Virus record (IMG/VR): IMGVR_UViG_3300030090_001695
Span: 1-24,777 of that record
Reading direction: 5' to 3' (one strand)
DNA: 24,777 nt
DNA from: a virus
The number at the start of each line of letters is the position of its first letter. Position 1 is the stretch's first letter. Made by a program: the position numbers and the translations under genes. Of the stretch, positions 6,441 to 14,170 are shown one piece after another. The notes under the pieces are model-generated. The model worked only from the letters and a program-made list of their open reading frames with translations, was not told where the DNA came from and made no database searches.

Positions 6441-8630
6441 ATGGGCGCAAATTATACACGGCAGTCCACGTACACTGATGGTGATACGATCAGTGCTGCT
6501 GATACCAACGATGAATTTGACCAACTGCTTGCGGCATTTGCAGCAAACACCGGGCATAGTCACGACGGCACAACGGGAGAAGGTGGACCTATCACCGCAT
6601 TAGCCACAAACACAATTACGTTTGGAACGGGTGCGGATACGGACATAGTCATAACGTTTAATGCAAACACCAATGACGGTGTTATATCGTGGATGGAAGA
6701 TGAAGATTACTTCCAGTTCTCAGACGAAATACTAATGACCGCAACGGAAAAGATTTTATTTCGTGATACAGCTTTGTCTATAAGTTCAACTGCCGACGGA
6801 CAGCTTGATATTGATGCTGATACAGAAGTTGAAATTACTGCTCCGCTTGTTGAGATATCTGCAGATGCAACAGTGGGGGATGACTTTACACTAAAGTCTG
6901 ATGCTGCTGTTCTTGGTTTTGGAGCAGATACAGATGTAACTTTGACGCACGTTGCCGACACAGCCCTATTGTTAAATAGTTCCCGGCAACTGCAGTTTGG
7001 TGACAGCGGAACATATATTCATCAATCAGCCGACGGTGTGCTTGATCTTGTATCCGATACAGAGATAGAGATCAATGCAACTACAATTGATGTGAATGGT
7101 ATCTTAGATCTTTCCAGTCAGCTACGTATGCCGGACAATACTGTAAACAAAATACTTGTAGCAGATGGCACCAGCTTTGAAGAAAAAGCTGTTGGTGATT
7201 TATCTGCACTCAGCAGCGTTGCCTCTGGTGACTTACTTCTTATTGTTGACGTTGATGATAGTAACAATCTAAAAAAGATAACCAGATCTGACTTGGTTAC
7301 AGGTCTTGCTTCTGGAACTATGACTGACGTTGTGGATGATACTAGCCCACAGCTTGGCGGTAACTTGGACATGAATGGTCAAGATATCGTGACTACATCC
7401 AACGCAAATATTGAGTTAGCTGCTAATGGCACAGGTCATGTAGTTATAAAAGGAAATACTAATCAAGGTGCTTTAACTCTTAATTGTGAAAATAATAGTC
7501 ATGGACAAAAGATTATTGCAGCATCACATAGTGATTTAAGCAGTGCTTCTGGTTACCCCTCTACTTTAACACTTCCAAGCGGGGGTTCTGCTAGTCAATC
7601 AATAATCACTACAGACTCAACACAAACACTTGCAAATAAAACACTAACTACACCTGTGATAGCAGAGATAGATAGCTCTGCAGATATTACCTTAGATGCA
7701 GATGCTGATATCGTGCTTGACGCTGCAGGGGGTAATATTGAATTTAAAGATGCAGGAACATTACAGTTAACCATTGACATGGACGGAACTGCTGGGGCAC
7801 AAGTTATACAGCTTGGTGTGGACAGTGATGATCTAATATTCAAGCAATACGATGGCTCAACTGTGCTGACTTTGGACGATGACACGACAGTCAAAGTTGC
7901 AACAGATCTTACAGTTGGGGACGATTTAGGTTTGATCTCTGACGGTGCTGTAGTAACTTTTGGTGCCAACTCCGAAATCACTCTAACTCACGTACATGAT
8001 TCAGGTCTTGCACTAAAACATACTGCTACTGGTGATGACAAGCCTATTGTCCTTACACTTCAAACTGGCGAAACAGATATTGCAGCGGATGATGTTATTG
8101 GCTCAATTAACTTCCAAGCACCGGATGAAGGCACAGGCACAGATGCTATACTGGTGGCAGCAGGTATAGAAGCTGTATCGGAAGGAGACTTTAGTTCATC
8201 TAACAATGCTACTAAGTTATCCTTCAAGACAGCAGCTTCAGCAGCAGCAGCAGAGACTATGTCTTTATCTTCAACAGGAAGTCTTACAATAGCAGGTAAG
8301 GCAGTTGGACCTGCTCCTACAGCAGTTACTTCTGGCAGTGAGGGTACTTCAAATCACCTAACTCACGACTTATCTAAAAATAACAACTTTATCACTACGT
8401 GTAGTGCGGCTGATGATATTGAATTTACTAATCTTACGGCTGGTCAATCGGGAAATATAATGTTTGTTAAAAGCGGAACAAATCAACCAACAGCATCTGC
8501 TGAAGTTGCCATAAACGCCTCTGCACTAACCAGCTTGGCAACAGCAGGAACTTATCATATGACGTATTTTGTAAAGGCTACATCTGGTGGAAATCATGTG
8601 TTGGTATCAGTTTCAGGAGCGTTGACCTAA
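6441..8630 (+). CDS. tail fibre protein with repeated beta modules
   Basis: A 729-residue Asp/Thr/Ser/Gly-rich protein with very few basic residues. The N-terminal 50 residues (YTDGDTISAADTNDEFDQL, then GHSHDGTTGEGG) are the probable virion-attachment part. The HSHDG stretch holds the HxH motif that binds metal in other fibres. Repeats follow: an ADGxLDI...DTE(V/I)EI module at about 112-140 and 191-218, and a TVGDD...GFGA(D/N)...TLTHV module at about 144-178 and 491-525. The C-terminal about 100 residues (TSGSEGTSNHLTHDLS... to the end) look like a separate distal domain. It is expected to be a trimeric, surface-exposed host-recognition fibre. Its TAA overlaps the next ATG (TAATG). Confidence 0.82.
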   Translation: MGANYTRQSTYTDGDTISAADTNDEFDQLLAAFAANTGHSHDGTTGEGGPITALATNTITFGTGADTDIVITFNANTNDGVISWMEDEDYFQFSDEILMTATEKILFRDTALSISSTADGQLDIDADTEVEITAPLVEISADATVGDDFTLKSDAAVLGFGADTDVTLTHVADTALLLNSSRQLQFGDSGTYIHQSADGVLDLVSDTEIEINATTIDVNGILDLSSQLRMPDNTVNKILVADGTSFEEKAVGDLSALSSVASGDLLLIVDVDDSNNLKKITRSDLVTGLASGTMTDVVDDTSPQLGGNLDMNGQDIVTTSNANIELAANGTGHVVIKGNTNQGALTLNCENNSHGQKIIAASHSDLSSASGYPSTLTLPSGGSASQSIITTDSTQTLANKTLTTPVIAEIDSSADITLDADADIVLDAAGGNIEFKDAGTLQLTIDMDGTAGAQVIQLGVDSDDLIFKQYDGSTVLTLDDDTTVKVATDLTVGDDLGLISDGAVVTFGANSEITLTHVHDSGLALKHTATGDDKPIVLTLQTGETDIAADDVIGSINFQAPDEGTGTDAILVAAGIEAVSEGDFSSSNNATKLSFKTAASAAAAETMSLSSTGSLTIAGKAVGPAPTAVTSGSEGTSNHLTHDLSKNNNFITTCSAADDIEFTNLTAGQSGNIMFVKSGTNQPTASAEVAINASALTSLATAGTYHMTYFVKATSGGNHVLVSVSGALT

Positions 8631-11161
8631 TGCTATTTGGTTCATCTGGTTCAGGTCTTGGTGGTAAAGGTGATGTTGGTGGATCGTTAGGTTCGTTCTA
8701 TAGTCATACCATTGATCAATCGTTAAAACTAGATGATGGATCTGGTGGACACCTCACAATATCTTCCGCATCTCCGACAGCAACTAATAGAAAAAAAGTT
8801 GCAATAAGTTGTTGGGTAAAACGAGCAATGATAAGTGCAGAGGTCAACACTGTATTTTGGGCAGATAGTGCGGGGCTTATGCTACAGTTTTTTGCCGCAG
8901 ATAGTATTTACATTTATGATAACGGTGCTGGTGGGTATCAAGCCTATGTGCAACCATCATCAGGAGTTGACCGACTTTTTCGTGATCCTAGTGCTTGGTA
9001 TCACATAGCCTTGATTATTGATACCACTCAATCTACGGCGGCAAACAGATCAAAACTTTATATTAACGGTGAATTAAATGCCCAGAATAGTTACCCCGGA
9101 GAAGACACTCTCATAAATTGGCACACAGGAAGCACCATGAAAATTGGTAATCCTAATGACTCAACTGATCTGGGTGGGTACATAGCTGAGTTTATTTCTA
9201 TTGATGGTCAAGATGTTTCAATATCTGATTTTGGCGAGACGAAGGATGGAGTTTGGGTTTCAAAGGATGTGTCAGGTTTGACATTGGGCGACGCAGGGTT
9301 TTATCTTAAATTTGATGATGATTCAGATATCGGCAATGATTCAGGCTCAAACAATATTGACTTTACTGGAAGCAACTTAGCCGCAAACGATGTCGTGCCA
9401 GACAGCCCTACTAATAACTGGTCAACCCTAAATCCATTAAAAGTAAACACCCAAACACAAGCTTTTGCTGAAGGTAATTTAGATTTCAGTAGTACGCAAA
9501 CAGGCAACAATCCTGCGGTTACAAGCACATTTGCAGTTACAAGTGGCAAATGGTATTGGGAAGTATACATTCGCGCACAGGGCAACACAGCGAATAGTGT
9601 TGGTATAGCTAGTAATCCAAACGATTTAGAAAATGATGCGTCTGCTTTGTATGGAAAAGCAACGGCATTTAGCTATCAAGCGAGTGGTAGTAAACGAAAC
9701 AACAACTCAGATTCAAGTTACGGGGATAGTTGGACAACAGGAGATATTATTGGTGTTGCATTAGATTTAACTGCTGGTGCTGTTTATTTTTATAAAAACG
9801 GTAGTATTCAAAATAGCGGCACGGCTGCTTTTACAAGTTTAAGCGGTGAGTTTACGTCTTATAGTCTAGTGTATGCCAGTGGCGCACAAGTTTATAATTT
9901 TGGACAAGACGACACTTTTGCTGGTAATAAAACATCTGGTTCTGCTAATGACTCTGATGATAGTGGGCTGGGGCAATTTTATTATTCTGTCCCATCTGGA
10001 TACAAATCCCTTTGTGCATCCAACCTACCAGACATAACGATTGGCCCCGGACAAGCCGCCCAAGCTGATGATTATTTTAACACGGTGCTGTATACTGGCG
10101 ATGGTGCATCGTCTAATGCCATTACAGGCGTTGGCTTCCAGCCTGATTGGGTTTGGATAAAATCAAGAAGTGCTGCTACAATACATAACTTGTTTGATGC
10201 AGTAAGAGGGACAAAACTATTACAGGCTCAAGCTGCTGATGGGCAACAAGATAATGCTAATTATTTGACTGCTTATGGTGCTGATGGTTTTACAGTAGGT
10301 AATAGTTCTAATGTAAATGCGTCTTCAGCTACATTTGTAGCATGGAATTGGAAAGCTGGTGGCACACCTACCGGGGATAATTCTGCAGCAAACAGTGCGG
10401 AACCAACAGCAGGTTCTGCTAAAGTAGACGGATCTAATCAAAGTGGTGCATTTTCTGGCTCTCCATCTATAGCTATTAAAAGACTTTCAGCAAACACTAC
10501 GGCGGGATTTTCTATTGTAATGTGGACAGGAACAGGTTCAGCAGGGACAATTCCTCATGCTTTGACGGAAGCTCCTGAATTTATATTTGTTAAAAATTTA
10601 GATGACGACACAAAAAATTGGAATCTTTATCCAACTGTGCTGGGTAATAATTATCTTGAATTAAACGGTTCAGGTGCTGCCTTTTCAGGCAGTTCATACT
10701 TTAACAATACCGCTCCAACTGCAGATGTTTTTAGTGTTGGCACTGCTGGCTCTACTAATGCAACTGGCTCTAGTAATTCAGATGGTGAACCGGATGATTA
10801 TGTAGCTTACTGTTTTCATAGTGTTGAAGGTTACAGTGAGTTTGGTTCGTACACGGGTAATTTTAACGCACAAGGCCCATTTATCCACACAGGATTCAGG
10901 CCAGCTTGGGTTATGCTGAAACGCACAGATTCGTCAGATAGTTGGATGTTAAGAGACAGTGTAAGAAACCCATTCAATGTTACAAACTTAGCCATAACTC
11001 CTAATGGGTCTGGTGCGGAATATGCAGACAGTACGTTGATTGACTTCACCAGTAACGGTTTCAAATTGAGGCATCAAAACAGTCTTATGAATGCGAGTGG
11101 TGGTACGTTTATTTACCTCGCCTTTGCTGAAGCCCCGTTTAAATTTGCTAATGCAAGATAG
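8630..11161 (+). CDS. multidomain tail adhesin: LamG-like, SPRY-like and repeated beta modules
   Basis: An 843-residue protein. A Gly-rich N-terminus (about 1-22) is followed by a LamG/concanavalin-type jelly roll at about 25-215 (TISCW-like strand ISCWVKR, WYHIALIIDTT, KLYINGEL, MKIGNPND). A SPRY-like domain lies at about 295-420 (WYWEVYIRA, SVGIAS, GDIIGVALDLTAGAVYFYKNG). The rest holds three diverged copies of a module recognisable by F(Q/R)P(D/A)WV(W/M)(I/L)K-type strands, at about 482-578, 615-728 and 733-843. All these folds bind glycans or proteins in other systems, so a surface receptor-binding role is likely. It follows the fibre gene in a TAATG overlap. Confidence 0.78.
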   Translation: MLFGSSGSGLGGKGDVGGSLGSFYSHTIDQSLKLDDGSGGHLTISSASPTATNRKKVAISCWVKRAMISAEVNTVFWADSAGLMLQFFAADSIYIYDNGAGGYQAYVQPSSGVDRLFRDPSAWYHIALIIDTTQSTAANRSKLYINGELNAQNSYPGEDTLINWHTGSTMKIGNPNDSTDLGGYIAEFISIDGQDVSISDFGETKDGVWVSKDVSGLTLGDAGFYLKFDDDSDIGNDSGSNNIDFTGSNLAANDVVPDSPTNNWSTLNPLKVNTQTQAFAEGNLDFSSTQTGNNPAVTSTFAVTSGKWYWEVYIRAQGNTANSVGIASNPNDLENDASALYGKATAFSYQASGSKRNNNSDSSYGDSWTTGDIIGVALDLTAGAVYFYKNGSIQNSGTAAFTSLSGEFTSYSLVYASGAQVYNFGQDDTFAGNKTSGSANDSDDSGLGQFYYSVPSGYKSLCASNLPDITIGPGQAAQADDYFNTVLYTGDGASSNAITGVGFQPDWVWIKSRSAATIHNLFDAVRGTKLLQAQAADGQQDNANYLTAYGADGFTVGNSSNVNASSATFVAWNWKAGGTPTGDNSAANSAEPTAGSAKVDGSNQSGAFSGSPSIAIKRLSANTTAGFSIVMWTGTGSAGTIPHALTEAPEFIFVKNLDDDTKNWNLYPTVLGNNYLELNGSGAAFSGSSYFNNTAPTADVFSVGTAGSTNATGSSNSDGEPDDYVAYCFHSVEGYSEFGSYTGNFNAQGPFIHTGFRPAWVMLKRTDSSDSWMLRDSVRNPFNVTNLAITPNGSGAEYADSTLIDFTSNGFKLRHQNSLMNASGGTFIYLAFAEAPFKFANAR

Positions 11162-11170
11162 GAGAAAATA

Positions 11171-11740
11171 ATGCCGTGGAAATGTGCGGGTAATATAATA
11201 AAACCCGGTAAAGAATTTAAGGATGCTTCAGGAAGTCTACACGGTAGGTTGTGGATGAGGCATAGTGCCGAAGATAAAGCTAGATTTGGTATTACTTGGG
11301 AAGATCCACCAGCATCAGAAGCACCATTTGATAACAGGTTTTATTGGGGTCGCCAAAGTGACGGTACGCTCATACCTAAAAGTTTGACAGATACAAACGA
11401 AGTAGATTCAGACGGTAATCCTGTAAATGGACCAGACGGTAATCAAATTGTAACGCCCGGATTAAAAACCACATGGGTTGCACAAACAAAGCGCACGGCA
11501 AACGACAAGCTCACAGTGCATGATTGGTACGTTACTCGTAAAGCAGAAAAGTCTACAGCAATACCTAGTTCAATTACAACATACAGGGATGCAGTTCGCA
11601 CCAAATGTGCAGAAATAGAGACAGCTTTGAATAATGCAGCCAATCTTACAGCGTTTATGGCGTTGTTTGAAAATGAACTTAATTCAGATGGTAGTCTAAA
11701 GACGATTGCTAAAATCAACGACTGGCCCGACGAGGTATAA
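11171..11740 (+). CDS. tail-fibre-assembly-like protein
   Basis: A 189-residue protein just after the adhesin gene. The C-terminal half has the layout of phage fibre-assembly/chaperone proteins: a DWYVTRKAE segment near residue 119, then IP and a TTYRDAVRTKCAEIE helix, ending with INDWPDEV. The N-terminal half (MPWKCAGNIIKPGKEF, WMRHSAEDKARFGITWEDPP) contains short aromatic strands. It could help fold or attach the preceding fibre/adhesin, or be a small virion component. An AGGAG ribosome site overlaps the stop codon of the adhesin gene (11160-11164), which couples the two. Assignment rests on motif resemblance and position. Confidence 0.6.
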   Translation: MPWKCAGNIIKPGKEFKDASGSLHGRLWMRHSAEDKARFGITWEDPPASEAPFDNRFYWGRQSDGTLIPKSLTDTNEVDSDGNPVNGPDGNQIVTPGLKTTWVAQTKRTANDKLTVHDWYVTRKAEKSTAIPSSITTYRDAVRTKCAEIETALNNAANLTAFMALFENELNSDGSLKTIAKINDWPDEV

Positions 11741-11743
11741 CGC

Positions 11744-13081
11744 ATGGCAGATTTAACAGGTAAAACGGGCGATGCTCTGAGTGAAGAGCTTGTTAAAGCG
11801 CAAACTGAACAAGCGGAACAAACCGAACTCGATCCAAAACAAAAGATAACTCCAGTTGAATTAACGGAGAAGGAAAACGAACTCTTAACAGATACAAATG
11901 TTAAGATGAATGAAGTTTCTGCAGCAGTTCCGTCTGAGTTAGATTCAGCTATGTATGATCAAAGTGCTGTTGAAAAACAAGCAGCAAATACATACGCAGC
12001 TAAACAAGCAGTAGCCCCATCAGACATGGCAGCAGCAAAAGGCAGTCCATCAGATGATGCGTTGGTAGAAGCGGCACAAGGCAGTATTTCAGGAGATTCA
12101 TTAGCTACAGCCCAAACTGCAACTTTAGACCCACAAGCAACTGTCCAATATCAACTAGGGCAGTTAATGAGTTCGATACAGGCAGGTCAACCTTTACCTG
12201 CATGGGCTGCACCTCAAGTCCGTAAAGTAAGTGCAATTATGCAACAGCGCGGTTTAGGGTCAAGCTCTATGGCTGCAGCAGCTATGATACAAGCCATAAC
12301 TGAATCGGGTGTGGAGATAGCTGCAAGAGACGCTGACAAGTATGCAACCATGCAGTTAGCAAATCTAACAAATAAACAGCAAGCAGAGTTACAAAATGCG
12401 ACAGCGTTAGCTAACATGGACATGGCTAACTTGAACAACAGACAACAAGCAGCGGTTCAAAACGCAAAAACATTTTTGGCTATTGATACACAAAATTTAA
12501 CAAACGAACAACAAGCAAACACCATAAATTATCAGTCTGCTGTTCAAATGAAATTGTCCGATCAAGCTGCAGCAAATGCCGAACTACAGTTCAATGCAAA
12601 GTCCAAAAATCAAGTTGATATGTTTTTTGCAGAACTAGGATCACAAATTGAATCTGCAAATAAACAACGTGCGGTTGCTGTTGATCAATTCAACGTGAAT
12701 CAGTCAAGTGCCATGAGCCAGTTCAATGCGTCTATGGAAGCATCTAGGCAACAGTTCAACGCAAATATGCAATCCACTATTGATCAAAGTAACGTGGCTT
12801 GGCGTAGACAGATAAACACAGCGAACACTTCAGCCATAAACATGGCTAATCAACAAAACGTACAAACACTTTTGGGATTGAATCAGAACTCACTAAATAA
12901 CTTGTGGCAGTTATACAGGGATCAGGCTTCTTGGTCTATGCAAATATCACAAAACCAAGAAGACAGGGCACACAACGCAGCTATGCAATCTGCTGCGATA
13001 GCTGGTAATAAAGACCTGTATGAAGATCAGTTTGATGATTTCTTGAAAGTAAAAGCAATAGATTCAATATTCAGTATATAG
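11744..13081 (+). CDS. hendecad-repeat coiled-coil virion protein
   Basis: A 445-residue Ala/Gln/Asn-rich protein without Cys. The first about 130 residues are acidic and probably flexible. From about 195 to 350 it is a long helix with exact periodicity: NL(T/N)N.QQA starts at residues 207, 229 and 251 (22-residue steps), and QFN occurs at 282, 315, 326 and 337 with QSN at 348 (multiples of 11). An 11-residue (hendecad) repeat forms right-handed coiled coils. The end (YEDQFDDFLKVKAIDSIFSI) is amphipathic. I recall similar proteins from uncultured marine phages as uncharacterised. Position before two giant proteins suggests an internal or ejection-apparatus component. Confidence 0.72.
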   Translation: MADLTGKTGDALSEELVKAQTEQAEQTELDPKQKITPVELTEKENELLTDTNVKMNEVSAAVPSELDSAMYDQSAVEKQAANTYAAKQAVAPSDMAAAKGSPSDDALVEAAQGSISGDSLATAQTATLDPQATVQYQLGQLMSSIQAGQPLPAWAAPQVRKVSAIMQQRGLGSSSMAAAAMIQAITESGVEIAARDADKYATMQLANLTNKQQAELQNATALANMDMANLNNRQQAAVQNAKTFLAIDTQNLTNEQQANTINYQSAVQMKLSDQAAANAELQFNAKSKNQVDMFFAELGSQIESANKQRAVAVDQFNVNQSSAMSQFNASMEASRQQFNANMQSTIDQSNVAWRRQINTANTSAINMANQQNVQTLLGLNQNSLNNLWQLYRDQASWSMQISQNQEDRAHNAAMQSAAIAGNKDLYEDQFDDFLKVKAIDSIFSI

Positions 13082-13091
13082 TAGGTGGGAT

Positions 13092-13610
13092 ATGAGTATT
13101 TTTTCAACGGTAATGAAGGCAGTTGGTGGTTCTGTAGGTACTGCAGTTACTGCAGGTCTTGATAAGGTAAAAACTTATTTACCTCAAGGTGTGCAAAATT
13201 TTTTAACGACGTACTCCCCCATATCTTCTGCAGATATAGGGACAGAAATAGGCAATATAATTGGAAATATTGGTTCCGTCCCTGATCCAAATGATCCACA
13301 GGCACGGCTGCGAAGACCCAGTACAAGGTTTAGCGATCTGCCTTCTCCCGGAGTGATTTCTGCCAGATCCATGACAAGCCAACGACTGAACGCTCCGGGA
13401 AAAGCAGCTTTGATGCCGCTTGGTTCTACTCAACTAATATCAAAAGCTATTCAAGATGCACGAGTACAAAGTAAACTTGCAAAACTTGGTGGTTTCAACA
13501 TACCAACTCCCAACTTGAAAGGCGGCATTACCATATCTTTAACCAGTGCAGCCGTGCCTAGCGCAACATTATCACGTAAATACGGAACGACAACAACAAA
13601 GGTGACGTAG
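13092..13610 (+). CDS. hypothetical virion-associated protein, 172 aa
   Basis: Unrecognised protein. The N-terminus is Gly/Val/Ala-rich and hydrophobic (MKAVGGSVGTAVTAGLDKV). An amphipathic stretch with many Ile/Gly (TEIGNIIGNIGSV) follows, then a Pro/Arg-rich linker (PNDPQARLRRPSTRF) and a basic C-terminal region ending in a Thr-rich strand (RKYGTTTTKVT). The hydrophobic N-terminus could interact with membrane, as in ejection proteins; this is inference from composition and neighbourhood. A GGTGGG ribosome site precedes the ATG. Confidence 0.65.
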   Translation: MSIFSTVMKAVGGSVGTAVTAGLDKVKTYLPQGVQNFLTTYSPISSADIGTEIGNIIGNIGSVPDPNDPQARLRRPSTRFSDLPSPGVISARSMTSQRLNAPGKAALMPLGSTQLISKAIQDARVQSKLAKLGGFNIPTPNLKGGITISLTSAAVPSATLSRKYGTTTTKVT

Positions 13611-13611
13611 A

Positions 13612-14169
13612 ATGGCATTCGATAAGATCACACCTCTAGCTGCACCACCGGGACATTCCCTAACGGATGAACCCGGAAAGTGGGCATGGGAAAGACCACC
13701 CCAACATGCAGATCCCGATGAAGCTTTGGACTTTGTTCTTGATAAATTAGAAGAACCGTCCCGTAAAAGGGATATGATGCGGATGCTTGCAGCGGGTATA
13801 TCTATTGAAGAACTTGTATCACAGATCGCATTCAAAGGATTTATGCAAGGATTTTACACACCGGATGTTGCTGAGTTAATAAAGCCAAGCATAGCTATAT
13901 ACCTGTACTATGAGGGATTGCAAGAAGGATTTGAACCTCGTATGATGTTTGATCAAGCAGATGAAGAAGCAAAGGATGAAATGGCGGGTGAAGTCGATGA
14001 TGTTTCTTTCTTTAGAATACTTAAACAAAGAAATCCAGAGTTATTTAATGCCATGAATGAAGAACTAAACAAACAAGAACGATTACAAGTTGAAATGATG
14101 GCAAAAACTAAACAGCCTGACATGCCAGAAGAAATACCGCAATCATTTTTAGCTATGGGAGATAGGTAA
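13612..14169 (+). CDS. hypothetical protein, 185 aa, helical acidic
   Basis: A mostly helical acidic protein. A Pro-rich N-terminal arm (LAAPPGHSLTDEPGKWAWERPP) is followed by helical segments (EALDFVLDKLEEPSRKRDMMRML, EELVSQIAFKGFMQGF, IAIYLYYEGLQEGFEP). A Met/Gln/Glu-rich tail ends ...FLAMGDR. No membrane anchor or catalytic motif is visible. It sits 1 nt after the previous gene and 1 nt before the 983-aa gene, so it is almost certainly co-translated with the virion proteins. It could be a minor structural protein or an assembly chaperone for one of the giant proteins downstream. Confidence 0.68.
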   Translation: MAFDKITPLAAPPGHSLTDEPGKWAWERPPQHADPDEALDFVLDKLEEPSRKRDMMRMLAAGISIEELVSQIAFKGFMQGFYTPDVAELIKPSIAIYLYYEGLQEGFEPRMMFDQADEEAKDEMAGEVDDVSFFRILKQRNPELFNAMNEELNKQERLQVEMMAKTKQPDMPEEIPQSFLAMGDR

Positions 14170-14170
14170 T

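Noticed and set aside
7595-7981. 128-aa Ser/Val-rich minus-strand frame in the tail fibre gene
   Set aside because: Mirrors the Asp/Thr/Ala repeats of the fibre; low complexity, no support.
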